This document shows, one piece after another, positions 34,766-44,548 of a stretch of 64,000 bases of DNA. Positions within the stretch are counted from its first letter, which is position 1. Every line of letters begins with the position of its first letter. The notes under the pieces are model-generated. The model was not told the DNA's origin, did not search any database, and saw nothing but the letters and a program-made list of their open reading frames with translations. The stretch is from Bifidobacterium stellenboschense (lineage in GTDB: Bacteria; Actinomycetota; Actinomycetes; Actinomycetales; Bifidobacteriaceae), in the NCBI RefSeq assembly GCF_000741785.1, contig NZ_JGZP01000001.1:62001-126000 (forward strand), written 5' to 3'. The translations under genes were made by a program, and so were the position numbers.

Positions 34766-36232
34766 ATGATGACGCCGGATGAATTGCTGCACGCGATACG
34801 GGGTGGCGAATCGTCGACCGTGGAGTTCAAGCGGTGCGGCGACATTCCGCATGCGGATACATTCGAAACGGTGTGCTCGTTCTCGAATCGGATGGGCGGC
34901 GACATCTATCTCGGTGTCACGGATGAGGGGGACATCATCGGCGTCGCCTCGGAACGGGCCGTGGAGATTGAACGGAACATCGCGAACGTGGCTGTGAACC
35001 GGAAACTGTTCGTGCCTGCCCCGACGGTGGAGACGGAACGCATCGAATGTGACGGGCGGACCGTGGTCCGCGTATGGGTCGCTCCCAGCTCATCGGTCGT
35101 CCGGTTCAAAGGCGTGGTGTACGACCGTGTGGCGGATGCCGATGTGCGCATCGACGGCGACATCCAAATCGGACAGATGTACCTCCGCAAGCAGAACTAC
35201 TATTCCGAGCGCCGTATCTTCCGCTACGTCACACCATTCGACCTGCGTGCGGATCTCATCGCGCGGATGCGGAGCATGGCCGTCGCCCAGCGGGCCGGGC
35301 ATCCGTGGGGGGTGATGTCGGACGACGAGATGTTCCGCAGCGCCAAGCTCTATGACCGTGACTATACGACCGGTGAGGAGGGATTCAATCTTGCGGCGGT
35401 ATTGCTGCTCGGCAAGGATGACGTAATCTCCTCGATCTGCCCCGCATACGTCACCGACGCGATTGTGCGTCGTGAAAACGAGGACCGATATGACGATCGG
35501 TTGACGGTCCGCACGAACCTGTTCGACGCGTATGAGCGTCTTGCCTCATTCGTACGTGATCATCTGCCTGATCGGTTCGCGCTGGATGGCGATAAACGGA
35601 CCAGTCCGCGTGACCTGATCGCCCGGGAACTCGTGGCCAACAGCCTGATGCATCGTGAGTATTCCAGCCCGGTCATGGCTCGTATCGTGATGGACAACGA
35701 GTCGATTCGTACCATCAACGCGTCACGCGCGTTCTTCGAAGGGCGTATGCGTCTGGGGGAATTCACGCCGATGCCGAAGAACCCCATCATCGCCGACGTG
35801 TTCGTGCAGACCGGGCTCGCGGAGACGCTCGGCAGTGGTCTGCGCGCCCTCGTCAGGGCATCGCATCTCTACACCGGTATGGACCCGGAATTCACGGATG
35901 GTGACGTGTTCACCGCGATGGTGCCAACCCGATCGCCCGTGGTCGCGGATTCCGCGGTGTCGGGCACCGGCATCGTGGCGGACCGGACAGTCACGGACGA
36001 CCTGGGGAGCGTTGCGCAGGACGATCCGATATACGCGGCGATGACGCGACGTCTGGACGCCGCCGGTATGGTGACGGTGCCGCAACTGGTGGAGGACACC
36101 GGTGCCGATTCGCGTACGGTACGCAAACGCCTCAGTGCGATGGTCGATGCCGGCATGCTGCTTGTGGAGGGCAAAACCCGTGGGCGTCGCTATATCCGCC
36201 CGACCACGGGTTCCAAGCCGATCCAACCGTGA
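34766..36232 (+). CDS. AlbA_2-type ATP-binding transcriptional regulator
   Basis: This protein of about 488 residues starts with an AlbA_2 (divergent AAA-4) domain, ESSTVEFKRC ... GGDIYLGVTDEGDIIG, then a middle domain with the GHKL-like motif ELVANSLMHREYSSP near residue 293, and ends in a winged-helix segment (VTVPQLVEDTGADSRTVRKRL). Such proteins are accessory regulators annotated as RecG-related or ATP-binding transcriptional regulators; their targets are mostly unknown. The start was set at the ATG pair at 34766 after GGAG. Its upstream AT-rich palindromes and softer codon bias suggest acquisition by transfer. Confidence 0.78.
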   Translation: MMTPDELLHAIRGGESSTVEFKRCGDIPHADTFETVCSFSNRMGGDIYLGVTDEGDIIGVASERAVEIERNIANVAVNRKLFVPAPTVETERIECDGRTVVRVWVAPSSSVVRFKGVVYDRVADADVRIDGDIQIGQMYLRKQNYYSERRIFRYVTPFDLRADLIARMRSMAVAQRAGHPWGVMSDDEMFRSAKLYDRDYTTGEEGFNLAAVLLLGKDDVISSICPAYVTDAIVRRENEDRYDDRLTVRTNLFDAYERLASFVRDHLPDRFALDGDKRTSPRDLIARELVANSLMHREYSSPVMARIVMDNESIRTINASRAFFEGRMRLGEFTPMPKNPIIADVFVQTGLAETLGSGLRALVRASHLYTGMDPEFTDGDVFTAMVPTRSPVVADSAVSGTGIVADRTVTDDLGSVAQDDPIYAAMTRRLDAAGMVTVPQLVEDTGADSRTVRKRLSAMVDAGMLLVEGKTRGRRYIRPTTGSKPIQP

Positions 36233-36284
36233 CGGGTTCGGGGTGATTTCGCCTGCGGCGGCGGGCGTTGGGGCGGGGTGCTGG

Positions 36285-36290
36285 GACAAT
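36285..36290 (+). promoter_or_regulatory. -10 box of leaderless rlmB promoter
   Basis: GACAAT is followed by GACCCTT and then the ATG at 36298. No ribosome binding site is visible. The spacing matches the other leaderless candidates in the window. Confidence 0.45.
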
Positions 36291-36297
36291 GACCCTT

Positions 36298-37305
36298 ATG
36301 GTTACTAAGAAAGGACCGACCAAGGGGTCGGGTGGCAAGCACAGGAACGCGCTTCGCGGCAAGGGGCCGACGCCGAAGGCCGAGAACCGCGAATACCACA
36401 AGGCGTACAAGATGAAGAACGCGGCGATGCGCCGCCAGATGGCTGATCCGCGCCTCGCGGCCCGCCGTCGCGCCGACAAGTTCTCGACGAACGACACCTC
36501 CGATCTGGTGTTCGGCCGCAATTCGGTGCTCGAAGCGTTGCGCGTGGGCGTGCCCAGCAACACGCTGTACGTCGCCTCGCGCATTGAGCACGACGACCGC
36601 ACGCGCGAGATCGTCAAGCTCGCCGGCGTCCGCGGCCTGCACATGATGGAGGCGGACCGTCTGGAGATGGACCGCATCGCCCGCTCCGGCAACCATCAGG
36701 GCGTGATCCTCAAGGTGGATCCGTACCAGTACTCCTCGCTCGCCGAGCTGGCCGACCGCGCGGACAAGAAGGCCCGTGCGATGGAGGCCGCGAACTCGCC
36801 GGCCGCGCGCATCGCCGCGCGTCCGCTGTTCATCGCGCTCGACGGCGTGACCGATCCGCAGAACCTCGGCGCGGTCATCCGTTCCGCCGCCGCATTCGGC
36901 GCGAACGGCGTGATTCTGCCGGAGCGTCGTTCCGCGTCGGTGAACGCCGCCGCGTGGAAGGTGTCGGCCGGCGCGGCCGCGCACCTGCCGGTGTGCCGCG
37001 TCGTCAACCTGACGAAGGCGATCGAAAGCCTGAAGGAACGCGGCTACTACGCGGTCGCGCTCGATGGCGGCGGCAGCAGCCTCGTCGGCGAGACCGGATT
37101 CGAGACGGATCCGCTGGTCGTCGTGCTCGGTTCGGAAGGCAAGGGTGTGAGCCGTCTCGTGCGCGAGGCGTGCGACGCGGTTGCCGGCATCCCGATCTCC
37201 AGCCAGGTCGAATCGCTCAACGCGTCCGTGGCGGCGGGCATCAGCCTGTACGCGGTCGCGAACGCGCGCCGCAAGGCCGGCGAGGCCGGCGAATCGGCCA
37301 AGTAG
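36298..37305 (+). CDS. rlmB: 23S rRNA 2'-O-methyltransferase, TrmH/RlmB family
   Basis: This protein of about 335 residues has a basic N-terminal tail of about 60 residues, a substrate-binding domain (LVFGRNSVLEAL) and a SPOUT methyltransferase domain with its three knot motifs: ALDGVTDPQNLGAVIRSA, VVVLGSEGKGVSRL and IPISSQVESLNASVAAGIS. The family 2'-O-methylates a guanosine in 23S rRNA; a tRNA target cannot be excluded. The start was placed at 36298 by the leaderless -10 box; the ATG three codons earlier is possible. Confidence 0.9.
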   Translation: MVTKKGPTKGSGGKHRNALRGKGPTPKAENREYHKAYKMKNAAMRRQMADPRLAARRRADKFSTNDTSDLVFGRNSVLEALRVGVPSNTLYVASRIEHDDRTREIVKLAGVRGLHMMEADRLEMDRIARSGNHQGVILKVDPYQYSSLAELADRADKKARAMEAANSPAARIAARPLFIALDGVTDPQNLGAVIRSAAAFGANGVILPERRSASVNAAAWKVSAGAAAHLPVCRVVNLTKAIESLKERGYYAVALDGGGSSLVGETGFETDPLVVVLGSEGKGVSRLVREACDAVAGIPISSQVESLNASVAAGISLYAVANARRKAGEAGESAK

Positions 37306-37441
37306 GCGCAGGCATGTCCATCATGCCGTCGCGCGGGTGCGGAGGGGAGCGCGCGCGACGGCACGACGGACACTTCGGACACGTCAACGCGAAATAGACG
37401 TAAAGACACAAGACACAGCCAGCAAGGAAGCATACGGAACG

Positions 37442-38854
37442 ATGCAATCATCGATGAATCTGTCGAAACTGGATCCGCGCGCGGCGAAGGCGACGAGCGT
37501 CCTCGCCGAGGCCGAGACCCCCGGTAACGCGGAGCCCCGGGCCCTGAACATCACGGCGGCGAGCTCGAATCCGAAGATGTTCACCCTGCCGTGGCACAAG
37601 CCGCTCGCCACCTGGCCGGAGGACCTGCTCGCCAACCTGCCGCGCGGCATCTCCCGCCACGTGGTGCGATTCGTGCACGTGGGCGACGAGGTGTACGCGA
37701 TGAAGGAGATCACACGCCAGATGGCCGAGCGCGAGTATGAGATCCTGCGCCGCCTGCAGAAGCTCGAGCTGCCGGCCGTGCGCCCGGTCGCCGTGGTGAC
37801 GGGACGCCACAACAAGGAGGGCGATCCGCTTGAGGCGATCCTCGTGACGAAGCATCTCAAGTTCTCGCTGCCGTACCGCGCCCTGTTCGCCCGCAACCTG
37901 CGCCCGGACACCGCCGAGCGTCTCATCGACGCCCTGGCCGTGCTGCTCGTGCGCCTGCACCTGGCAGGCTTCTACTGGGGCGACGTGTCCCTGTCGAACG
38001 TGCTGTTCCTGCGTGACGCCGACGCGTTCTCCGCGTTCCTCGTGGACGCCGAGACCGGCGATCTGCAGGTGAACCTCACCGAGGGCCAGCGCGAATACGA
38101 CATCGATCTGGCGCGCACGAACATCATCGGCGAACTGATGGATCTGAGCTCCGGCCAGCTGCTGCCCAGCGACGTGGACGAGATCGAGGTCGGCAACCGT
38201 CTGGTCGAGCGCTACCACTCGCTGTGGAGCGCGCTGACTGACACCGACAAGTTCGGTCCGGACGAGATGTGGAAGATCGAGAAGCGCGTCAACAAGCTCA
38301 ATGAGCTCGGTTTCGACGTGGACGAGCTGGAAATGAAGACCGACGAGGACGGCAAGCGTGTGCTCGTGCGTCCGCGCGTCGTGGACGCCGGCTATGCGAA
38401 CCGCAAGCTGCTGCGTCTCACCGGCCTTGACGTGCAGGAGAACCAGGCCCGTCGTCTGCTCAACGACCTCGACGCCTACCGTGCCTCCACGTGGCGCGAG
38501 GGCGAGGATCTGGAGATCGTCGCCACCGACTGGATGCGCGAGGTGTTCGAGCCGACCGTGCGTTCGATCCCGCGCGAATACCGTTCGCAGATCGAGCCGG
38601 CCCAGTTCTTCCACGAGGTGCTCACCCACCGTTGGTTCCTCGCCGAGAAGGCGGGCCACGACGTGCCGATGAGCGAGGCGGTGACCAGCTACATCAAGAA
38701 CATCCTGCCCGACCAGATGCTCGACAAGAAGGACATCGACACCCTCCTCGAGGAGGCCGATTCCGGCGTCGTCGACGACGAGTACACCTACAACGACCCC
38801 GACGACGGCTACAACCCCGACTTCGACCCCGACGCGGCGGTGTGGAGCCACTAA
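37442..38854 (+). CDS. DUF4032 protein with kinase-like N-terminal half
   Basis: This 470-residue protein starts with a lipopolysaccharide-kinase-like region: VRFVHVGDEVYAMKEI resembles a beta-3 lysine strand, and LHLAGFYWGDVSLSNVLF resembles a catalytic loop with Asp and Asn. AFLVDAETGDL would correspond to the metal-binding strand. The second half is the DUF4032 domain found across Actinobacteria. It ends in an acidic tail. Substrate and function are unknown. The ATG at 37442 is preceded by AAGGA at a long distance; extra upstream reading frame overlaps rlmB and looks non-coding. Confidence 0.8.
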   Translation: MQSSMNLSKLDPRAAKATSVLAEAETPGNAEPRALNITAASSNPKMFTLPWHKPLATWPEDLLANLPRGISRHVVRFVHVGDEVYAMKEITRQMAEREYEILRRLQKLELPAVRPVAVVTGRHNKEGDPLEAILVTKHLKFSLPYRALFARNLRPDTAERLIDALAVLLVRLHLAGFYWGDVSLSNVLFLRDADAFSAFLVDAETGDLQVNLTEGQREYDIDLARTNIIGELMDLSSGQLLPSDVDEIEVGNRLVERYHSLWSALTDTDKFGPDEMWKIEKRVNKLNELGFDVDELEMKTDEDGKRVLVRPRVVDAGYANRKLLRLTGLDVQENQARRLLNDLDAYRASTWREGEDLEIVATDWMREVFEPTVRSIPREYRSQIEPAQFFHEVLTHRWFLAEKAGHDVPMSEAVTSYIKNILPDQMLDKKDIDTLLEEADSGVVDDEYTYNDPDDGYNPDFDPDAAVWSH

Positions 38855-38859
38855 GCACC

Positions 38860-38958
38860 GCTCCCGTTGGCGGGAGCTGTCGAGCGCAGCGAGACTGAGG
38901 GTGGTCGCGGAGCGACACGCGGTAGACAACGCCCGCCGGCATGTTTATGCCGGCGGGC
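38860..38958. terminator. Interspersed repeat plus hairpin after the DUF4032 gene
   Basis: GCTCCCGTTGGCGGGAGC at 38860-38877, with the tail GCTGTCGAGCGCAGCGAGAC, is a copy of the dispersed repeat seen at 45255 and 45348. A second perfect hairpin at 38931-38958 pairs GCCCGCCGGCA with TGCCGGCGGGC. Either could stop transcription before the P-type ATPase; there is no T-run. Confidence 0.55.
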
Positions 38959-39096
38959 GAAATCGTGTGGAATAATGGGGCCACATGCGTCGGCGGCAGT
39001 CGCGTCGGCGCCCATAACCGCGCAGCACGCGGGCCGTCGGAGAGACAACCGGCGTCCGTGTGTTGACTACTCCGCGGCTATACCAAGGAGACCATC

Positions 39097-42063
39097 ATGG
39101 TTGATCGCACGAAGGATCAATCCGCCGCGTCCGCAACGATCGAGGACGCGCCCACCCGGCAGGGGTTGCCGAACGACGCCGATCCGAGCCTGACCGATGC
39201 GCTCGCCGTCGCCAAAGCGCTCGACGTCGATCCGAACGTCGGCCTGAGCTCGGCCGAGGCCGCACGCCGATTGGAGCGGTTCGGGCCGAACGAGCTTGCT
39301 GGGGCGCCGCCCGTGCCGAAATGGAAGAAGTTCCTCGCCCAGTTCAAGGATCCGCTCGTCTACCTGCTGCTCGCCGCCACCGTCATCTCCGTGATCGCGT
39401 GGTTCATCGAGAAGGCGAACGCCGTACCCGGCGCGGAAGGCGGCGAGGCGCTGCCGTTCGACGCGATCGTCATCGTGCTCATCCTCATCGTCAACGCCGT
39501 GCTCGGCTACATCCAGGAGGCGAAGGCGGAGGCTGCGGTCGAAGCGCTCGCCGGCATGACGGCCCCCACCACATCCGTGCTGCGCGACGGCAAGGTCGTG
39601 CGCATCAACACCACCGACGTCGTCCCCGGCGACATCATCGTGCTCGCGGAAGGCGACTCGGTCTCCGCGGACGGCCGCCTCATCACCGCGGCGAGCCTGC
39701 GCATCGCCGAAGCGTCGCTCACCGGAGAATCCGTGCCCGTCAGCAAGAAGCCGGACACACTGCGTGAGGCCAAGGCGCTCGGCGACCGCACGAACATGAT
39801 CTTCAACGGCACGTCCGTCACGCAGGGCACCGGCCGCGCCGTCGTCACCGGCACCGGCATGGCCACGCAGGTCGGCAAGATCGCCGGCATGCTCTCCGCC
39901 ACCGAGGACGAGCAGACCCCGCTGCAGAAGGAGATGGACTACGTCTCCAAAATCCTCGGCATCGCCGTCGTCATCATCGCCGTGGTCGTGCTCGCCGCGC
40001 TCGCGTTCCTCGAAGGCTTCAACGACATCCACGACGTCATCGACTCGCTGCTGCTCGCCGTGTCGCTCGCCGTGGCCGCCGTGCCGGAAGGCCTCGCCGC
40101 GATTCTCACCGTCGTGCTCGCGCTCGGCGTGCAGCGCATGGCCGCGCACAACGCGATTGTGAAGAAACTCCATTCCGTCGAGACGCTCGGCTCCGCGTCC
40201 GTGATCTGCTCGGACAAGACCGGCACGTTGACACGCAACGAGATGACCGTCGAACGCATCGTCACGCCCAGCGGCGAAGTGCATCTCACCGGCACCGGCT
40301 ACACGCCGGAAGGCAAGATGACGGCCGCCGACGGTTCTCCGCTCTCCGGCGACCCGTCGCTCAAGGCGGAGGCGCTCGCCACGCTCGCCGCCGGCACGAT
40401 CGCGAACGACGGCGACCTGCGTGAGGAGAACGGACGATGGGAGGTCGTCGGCGACCCGACCGAGGTGTCGCTCATCGTGGCCGCGCGCAAGACCGGCGCG
40501 ATGAAGGGATACGGCCAGTTCACGCGCGTCGCCGAAGTGCCGTTCACGTCCGAGCGCAAACGCATGTCCGTGATCGCGAAGGACGCGACGGAAGGCGGCA
40601 AGCTCACCGTGTTCGCGAAGGGCGCGCCCGACGTGCTGCTCTCGTACTGTTCGCGCATCGCGGTCGGCGGGCATGTGCGCCCGCTGACGGAAGGCGACCG
40701 CCAGACGATCCTCGCGACCGTCGAACGGCTCTCCGGCGAGGCGTACCGCACGCTCGGCGAGGCGTACCGTCCGCTCGGCACCGCGAACCTGTCCGAAGTG
40801 GACGGCGTGCGCGCGAACGCGGCCGGACAGGTCGCGGATATCGCCGAGCAGGCGGACGCAATCGAGACCGACCTCATCTGGAACGGCATGGTCGGCATCA
40901 TCGACCCGCCGCGCACCGAAGTGCGCGATTCGGTGGCCGAGGCGCATCGCGCCGGCATCCGCGCCGTCATGATCACCGGCGACCACCCGTTGACCGCCGC
41001 GCGCATCGCCTCCGATCTCGGCATCATCGAGAAGGGCGGCAAGGCGCTCACCGGCGATCAGCTTGATGCGCTCGGCGACGACAGGGCCGCGTTCGACAAG
41101 GCCACGTCCGAAGTGTCCGTGTACGCGCGCGTCGCGCCCGAACACAAGCTGAAGATCGTCGAATCGCTGCAACGGCAAGGCAACATCGTCGCGATGACCG
41201 GCGACGGCGTCAACGACGCCCCGGCCGTCAAGACCGCGGACATCGGCGTCGCGATGGGCATCACCGGCACCGAGGTCACCAAGCAGAGCGCGAAGATGAT
41301 CCTCGCCGACGACAACTTCTCCACCATCGTGGCCGCCGTGCGCGAAGGCCGCGTGATCTTCGACAACATCCGCAAGTTCCTGCGCTACCTGCTGAGCTCC
41401 AACGTGGGCGAGGTGTTCACCGTGTTCTTCGGCGTCGTGCTCGCCGGATTCCTCGGCATCACGCAGCCCGAATCCACCGGCGTGACCGTGCCGCTGCTCG
41501 CCACGCAGCTGCTGTGGATCAACCTGCTCACCGACGCGGCGCCCGCGCTCGCGATGGGCGTCGACCCGCAGACCGAGGACGTGATGAACCGCAGGCCGCG
41601 GCGCATCACCGACCGCGTGATCGACGCCTCGATGTGGGGCGACATCATCTTCATCGGCATCATCATGGCGGCCGTCACATTGATCGGCATGGACATGCAC
41701 CTCGCCGGCGGCCTGTTCACCGACCGTTCGGTGGACGCGCTCGGCCACGAGGCGCAGATGACCGAGGCGCGCACGATGGGCTTCACGATCCTCGTGTTCG
41801 CCCAGCTGTTCAACGCGCTCGCCTCGCGCTCCCACCTGCAGAGCGTGTTCGTCGGCCTGTTCTCGAACAAGTGGCTGTGGGGCGCGATCGGCCTGTCCGT
41901 CGCGTTGCAGCTCGTCGTGATCTACGTGCCGTTCCTCAACACCGCGTTCGGCACCACGCCGCTGAGCCCGCTGGCCTGGCTCGAATGCATCGGCCTCGCC
42001 GCCTTCGTCCTCGTCGCATCCGAACTGCGCAAGTGCGTATTGCGCGCGATGGCCGGGCGGTGA
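39097..42063 (+). CDS. P-type cation-transporting ATPase, calcium (P2A) type
   Basis: This 988-residue pump has about ten membrane helices. Motifs seen are the actuator TGES (ASLTGESVPVSKK), PEGL in the fourth helix (VAAVPEGLAAILT), the phosphorylated Asp in CSDKTGTLTRNEM, the nucleotide site KGAPDVLL, DPPR and the hinge MTGDGVNDAPA. The sixth helix reads NLLTDAAPALAMGVDP, close to the calcium-binding NLVTDGLPA of SERCA/PacL pumps. It likely exports calcium, using ATP; manganese is possible. The start has a strong AAGGAG site. There is no N-terminal heavy-metal domain. Confidence 0.92.
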   Translation: MVDRTKDQSAASATIEDAPTRQGLPNDADPSLTDALAVAKALDVDPNVGLSSAEAARRLERFGPNELAGAPPVPKWKKFLAQFKDPLVYLLLAATVISVIAWFIEKANAVPGAEGGEALPFDAIVIVLILIVNAVLGYIQEAKAEAAVEALAGMTAPTTSVLRDGKVVRINTTDVVPGDIIVLAEGDSVSADGRLITAASLRIAEASLTGESVPVSKKPDTLREAKALGDRTNMIFNGTSVTQGTGRAVVTGTGMATQVGKIAGMLSATEDEQTPLQKEMDYVSKILGIAVVIIAVVVLAALAFLEGFNDIHDVIDSLLLAVSLAVAAVPEGLAAILTVVLALGVQRMAAHNAIVKKLHSVETLGSASVICSDKTGTLTRNEMTVERIVTPSGEVHLTGTGYTPEGKMTAADGSPLSGDPSLKAEALATLAAGTIANDGDLREENGRWEVVGDPTEVSLIVAARKTGAMKGYGQFTRVAEVPFTSERKRMSVIAKDATEGGKLTVFAKGAPDVLLSYCSRIAVGGHVRPLTEGDRQTILATVERLSGEAYRTLGEAYRPLGTANLSEVDGVRANAAGQVADIAEQADAIETDLIWNGMVGIIDPPRTEVRDSVAEAHRAGIRAVMITGDHPLTAARIASDLGIIEKGGKALTGDQLDALGDDRAAFDKATSEVSVYARVAPEHKLKIVESLQRQGNIVAMTGDGVNDAPAVKTADIGVAMGITGTEVTKQSAKMILADDNFSTIVAAVREGRVIFDNIRKFLRYLLSSNVGEVFTVFFGVVLAGFLGITQPESTGVTVPLLATQLLWINLLTDAAPALAMGVDPQTEDVMNRRPRRITDRVIDASMWGDIIFIGIIMAAVTLIGMDMHLAGGLFTDRSVDALGHEAQMTEARTMGFTILVFAQLFNALASRSHLQSVFVGLFSNKWLWGAIGLSVALQLVVIYVPFLNTAFGTTPLSPLAWLECIGLAAFVLVASELRKCVLRAMAGR

Positions 42064-42140
42064 TTCGGGCCGTGGACTGGTCGGCGGGACGACGGCCGGT
42101 TTGGTCCGTTCGGCCGGGGTTGACCGGTAACGGCCAGGAC

Positions 42141-42176
42141 ATGGGAAAGCCCCTCATACGAGGGGCTTTCCCATGC
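42141..42176. terminator. Two-way terminator hairpin
   Basis: Sixteen-base perfect arms (CATGGGAAAGCCCCTC on the left) with the loop ATAC lie between the convergent ATPase and Q-rich protein genes. The A and T runs inside the arms give short U-tracts in either direction. Confidence 0.7.
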
Positions 42177-42183
42177 GTGGTGC

Positions 42184-42216
42184 GGATATGTCTCGGATAT
42201 GTCTCGGATATGTCTC
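42184..42216. repeat. Three tandem copies of GGATATGTCTC
   Basis: An 11-base unit is repeated exactly three times head to tail, 20 bases from the stop codon of the Q-rich protein gene. It is likely a slippage product and may vary in copy number between strains. Confidence 0.7.
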
Positions 42217-42235
42217 GTTCCGTCCCGTGTGCCGG

Positions 42236-44320
42236 TCAGTTGGCGTTGGTGGAGCCGTCGCCGCCATCCGTGCCGCCGGAACCGGAATCCGTACCCGAGC
42301 CGGAGCCGTTCTGCGACTGACCCTGGTTCTGCTGCTGGCTTTGCTGCTGTTGCTGCTGGCTCTGTTGCTGTTGCTGTTGCTGAGCCTGCTGCTGGGCTTG
42401 AGCGTCGGCCTGCTGTTTGGCGGACATCGAGGCGTTCACGTCGGACATGGCCTTCTCCAGCTGCGACTTCGCGTTGTTCACGTCGGATTCGGACGGGTTC
42501 GACTGTCCGGCCACGTTGTTCGCATTGCTGATGGCGTTCTGCAGCGAGGTGCGTGTGCTTTCGTCGGCCACCTGGCCGGCGGAATTGTTGAGCAGGCTCT
42601 GCGCGTTGGAGACCGCGCTGTTGAGGTCGGACTTCAACGCGTTCGAGGTCTGCGAGCCCTTGCTGTCGCTGACGGCCTTCTCGGCGTCGTCGAGCTTCGA
42701 CTCCATGTCCTTGGCCTGTTTGCGCGTGTCCTTGAACTTCTGCGTGTTCGACTTCAGGTCGTCCTTGGACATGTCCGCCGTGCAGGAGGTGTCGGTCTTG
42801 ACGTTCTGCGCATCGGTGATCGTCTGGTTGAGCGTGGTGAGCGTATTCGCGTCCGCCACCTGGCTGCTGTCCGTGTTCGCGACGGTCTGCTGCGCTTCGG
42901 TCACCTTGGTCTGCAACGTCTTCAGCTCGTCGTTGGTCTTGTTCTCCGCGTTCGTGCACGCGGCGTACAGGATCTTGCCGCTGTTCGCGCGGTAGAACAG
43001 CACGCCGCCGACAATCAGCGCGATCGCGGCGATCACGGCGACGACGATGCCGACGATCTTCCCGTTCGGCAGTTTCCGTCCGCTGCGACGGCCTGTCGTC
43101 TTGCCGTCGTCGGTCTCGTCGTCTTCGTCTTCGTCATCATCGTCCGGTGCGATGGAGGGAGGCATAGCGGTCGGTGATGATTGCGCCGAACGTGCCTCCT
43201 GCTCGGCTTGCTCCAGCATCTCCGGGGTGAACACCTGCGTGGCGGCTTCTGCGGGTTCGGGCTGCGCTGCGACGCCCATGGCCGTCGTCGACTGTTCGAC
43301 TCCGGTGAGCGGTTGCGGCTGCCCGAACGGTTGCGCCGCGGGGAAGGCCATCGTGGCCTGCTCGCCGAACACCTCGGCCTGTCCCGCCGCCGGCTGTGGT
43401 TGCGCGTAGACCTGCGTGGCCTGTGTAGACTGCGTCTGCGCGAGGGCCGCGGCCGGCTGCAGCGGGTTGAACGCCTGCGTGGGCTGATCGACGGACTGCA
43501 TCTGCGCGGGGGCCGCCGTCGTGGTCATCGGCATGGCTTGCGTCGGTTGGTTCATCGTCGGAGGCATCGGTTGTGACATGACCGGCTGCTGCATCGGTTG
43601 CGTGAATGCCTGCGTCGCCTGCTCCTGCATGGGGGCCGACATCGGCTGCAGCGGGTTGAACGCCTGCGTGGGTTGCGTGGCCTGCGTGGGTTGTTGCATC
43701 GGTTGCGTGAATGGTGACGCGGGCTGCGTCATCACCGGCTGTTCGGCCGGCTGTTGCATGACGGGCTGAGTGGGCTGTTGTGCAACGGGCTGCATCGGCT
43801 GCGCGATCGGTGCCGCGGTCGGTTGCGGTGCCGTCGGTTCCTCGAACTCCTTCAGAGGGTCGAATGCCTGCGTGGATTCCCCGATTGAGGTGCCTTCGAG
43901 GTTAGGCGATGCCGACGCCGAATGGCGTCCATGGCGCGGTACGGTCGTGCTCGTGACTCCGGCGAATCCCGGCTGATCGATCTGCGCGAACTGTCCCGGC
44001 TGCACGGTCTGCTGCACCTGTACGGGTTGCGCGTACTGCACGGTCTGCGCAGGTTGCACGTACTGGACAGACTGAGTGAACTGGGCAGGCTGCGCGGACG
44101 GCTGGGGTTGCACGGGCTGCTGCGCGAATTGACTGGCCTGCTGCGTCACAGGTTGCGCAACGGGTTGCGCCACGGGCTGTGCGACGGGTTGCGCCACGGG
44201 CTGTGCGACGGGCTGTTGCGCCACAACCGGCTGCATCCGGGGTGCGGCCGGCGTCGTCGCTGGCTGTTGCGGGGCTTTCTTCTGGAAGTCGAACTGGAAT
44301 TCACCGCTCGGATCGGTCAT
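42236..44320 (-). CDS. Q/P-rich single-pass membrane protein with extracellular coiled region
   Basis: This 694-residue protein has a cytoplasmic N-terminal half very rich in Gln, Pro, Val and Ala, including five or more QPVA repeats and recurrent TQAF-type words (STQAFDPL, PTQAFNPLQP twice, ATQVF). A membrane helix (IVGIVVAVIAAIALIVGGVLFY) is at about 420. The outer part is helical with heptad character (NAENKTNDELKTLQTKVTEA; KSDLNSAVSNAQSLLNNS) and two Cys, and ends in a Gln tract and a Gly/Ser tail. No enzyme motif is visible. I infer a surface or signalling scaffold. GAGGAG precedes the ATG. Function unknown. Confidence 0.72.
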   Translation of the reverse strand: MTDPSGEFQFDFQKKAPQQPATTPAAPRMQPVVAQQPVAQPVAQPVAQPVAQPVAQPVTQQASQFAQQPVQPQPSAQPAQFTQSVQYVQPAQTVQYAQPVQVQQTVQPGQFAQIDQPGFAGVTSTTVPRHGRHSASASPNLEGTSIGESTQAFDPLKEFEEPTAPQPTAAPIAQPMQPVAQQPTQPVMQQPAEQPVMTQPASPFTQPMQQPTQATQPTQAFNPLQPMSAPMQEQATQAFTQPMQQPVMSQPMPPTMNQPTQAMPMTTTAAPAQMQSVDQPTQAFNPLQPAAALAQTQSTQATQVYAQPQPAAGQAEVFGEQATMAFPAAQPFGQPQPLTGVEQSTTAMGVAAQPEPAEAATQVFTPEMLEQAEQEARSAQSSPTAMPPSIAPDDDDEDEDDETDDGKTTGRRSGRKLPNGKIVGIVVAVIAAIALIVGGVLFYRANSGKILYAACTNAENKTNDELKTLQTKVTEAQQTVANTDSSQVADANTLTTLNQTITDAQNVKTDTSCTADMSKDDLKSNTQKFKDTRKQAKDMESKLDDAEKAVSDSKGSQTSNALKSDLNSAVSNAQSLLNNSAGQVADESTRTSLQNAISNANNVAGQSNPSESDVNNAKSQLEKAMSDVNASMSAKQQADAQAQQQAQQQQQQQSQQQQQQSQQQNQGQSQNGSGSGTDSGSGGTDGGDGSTNAN

Positions 44321-44548
44321 CGTGTCTCCTCAATCCCGTATCTGTCTCGCATCGCTGTCTCTTCTTCTCATTCATAGTAACGGCGGCCGTCATCGGCCGT
44401 CACGTCGCGATCATCCAGTCACGCTCCCACGCATCATCGCGGACGAACGGGCACCGGACACCCGGATAAACGGACACCGGAACACCGGCCGAACGGCGAA
44501 CGCCCCGCCCGCGCACGGCAGGGCGCGAGGCGAGGCGTTCCGCGCATG

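Noticed and set aside
39067..41835. 922-codon minus-strand open reading frame
   Set aside because: Antisense shadow of the P-type ATPase; His/Arg/Asp-rich and without motifs.
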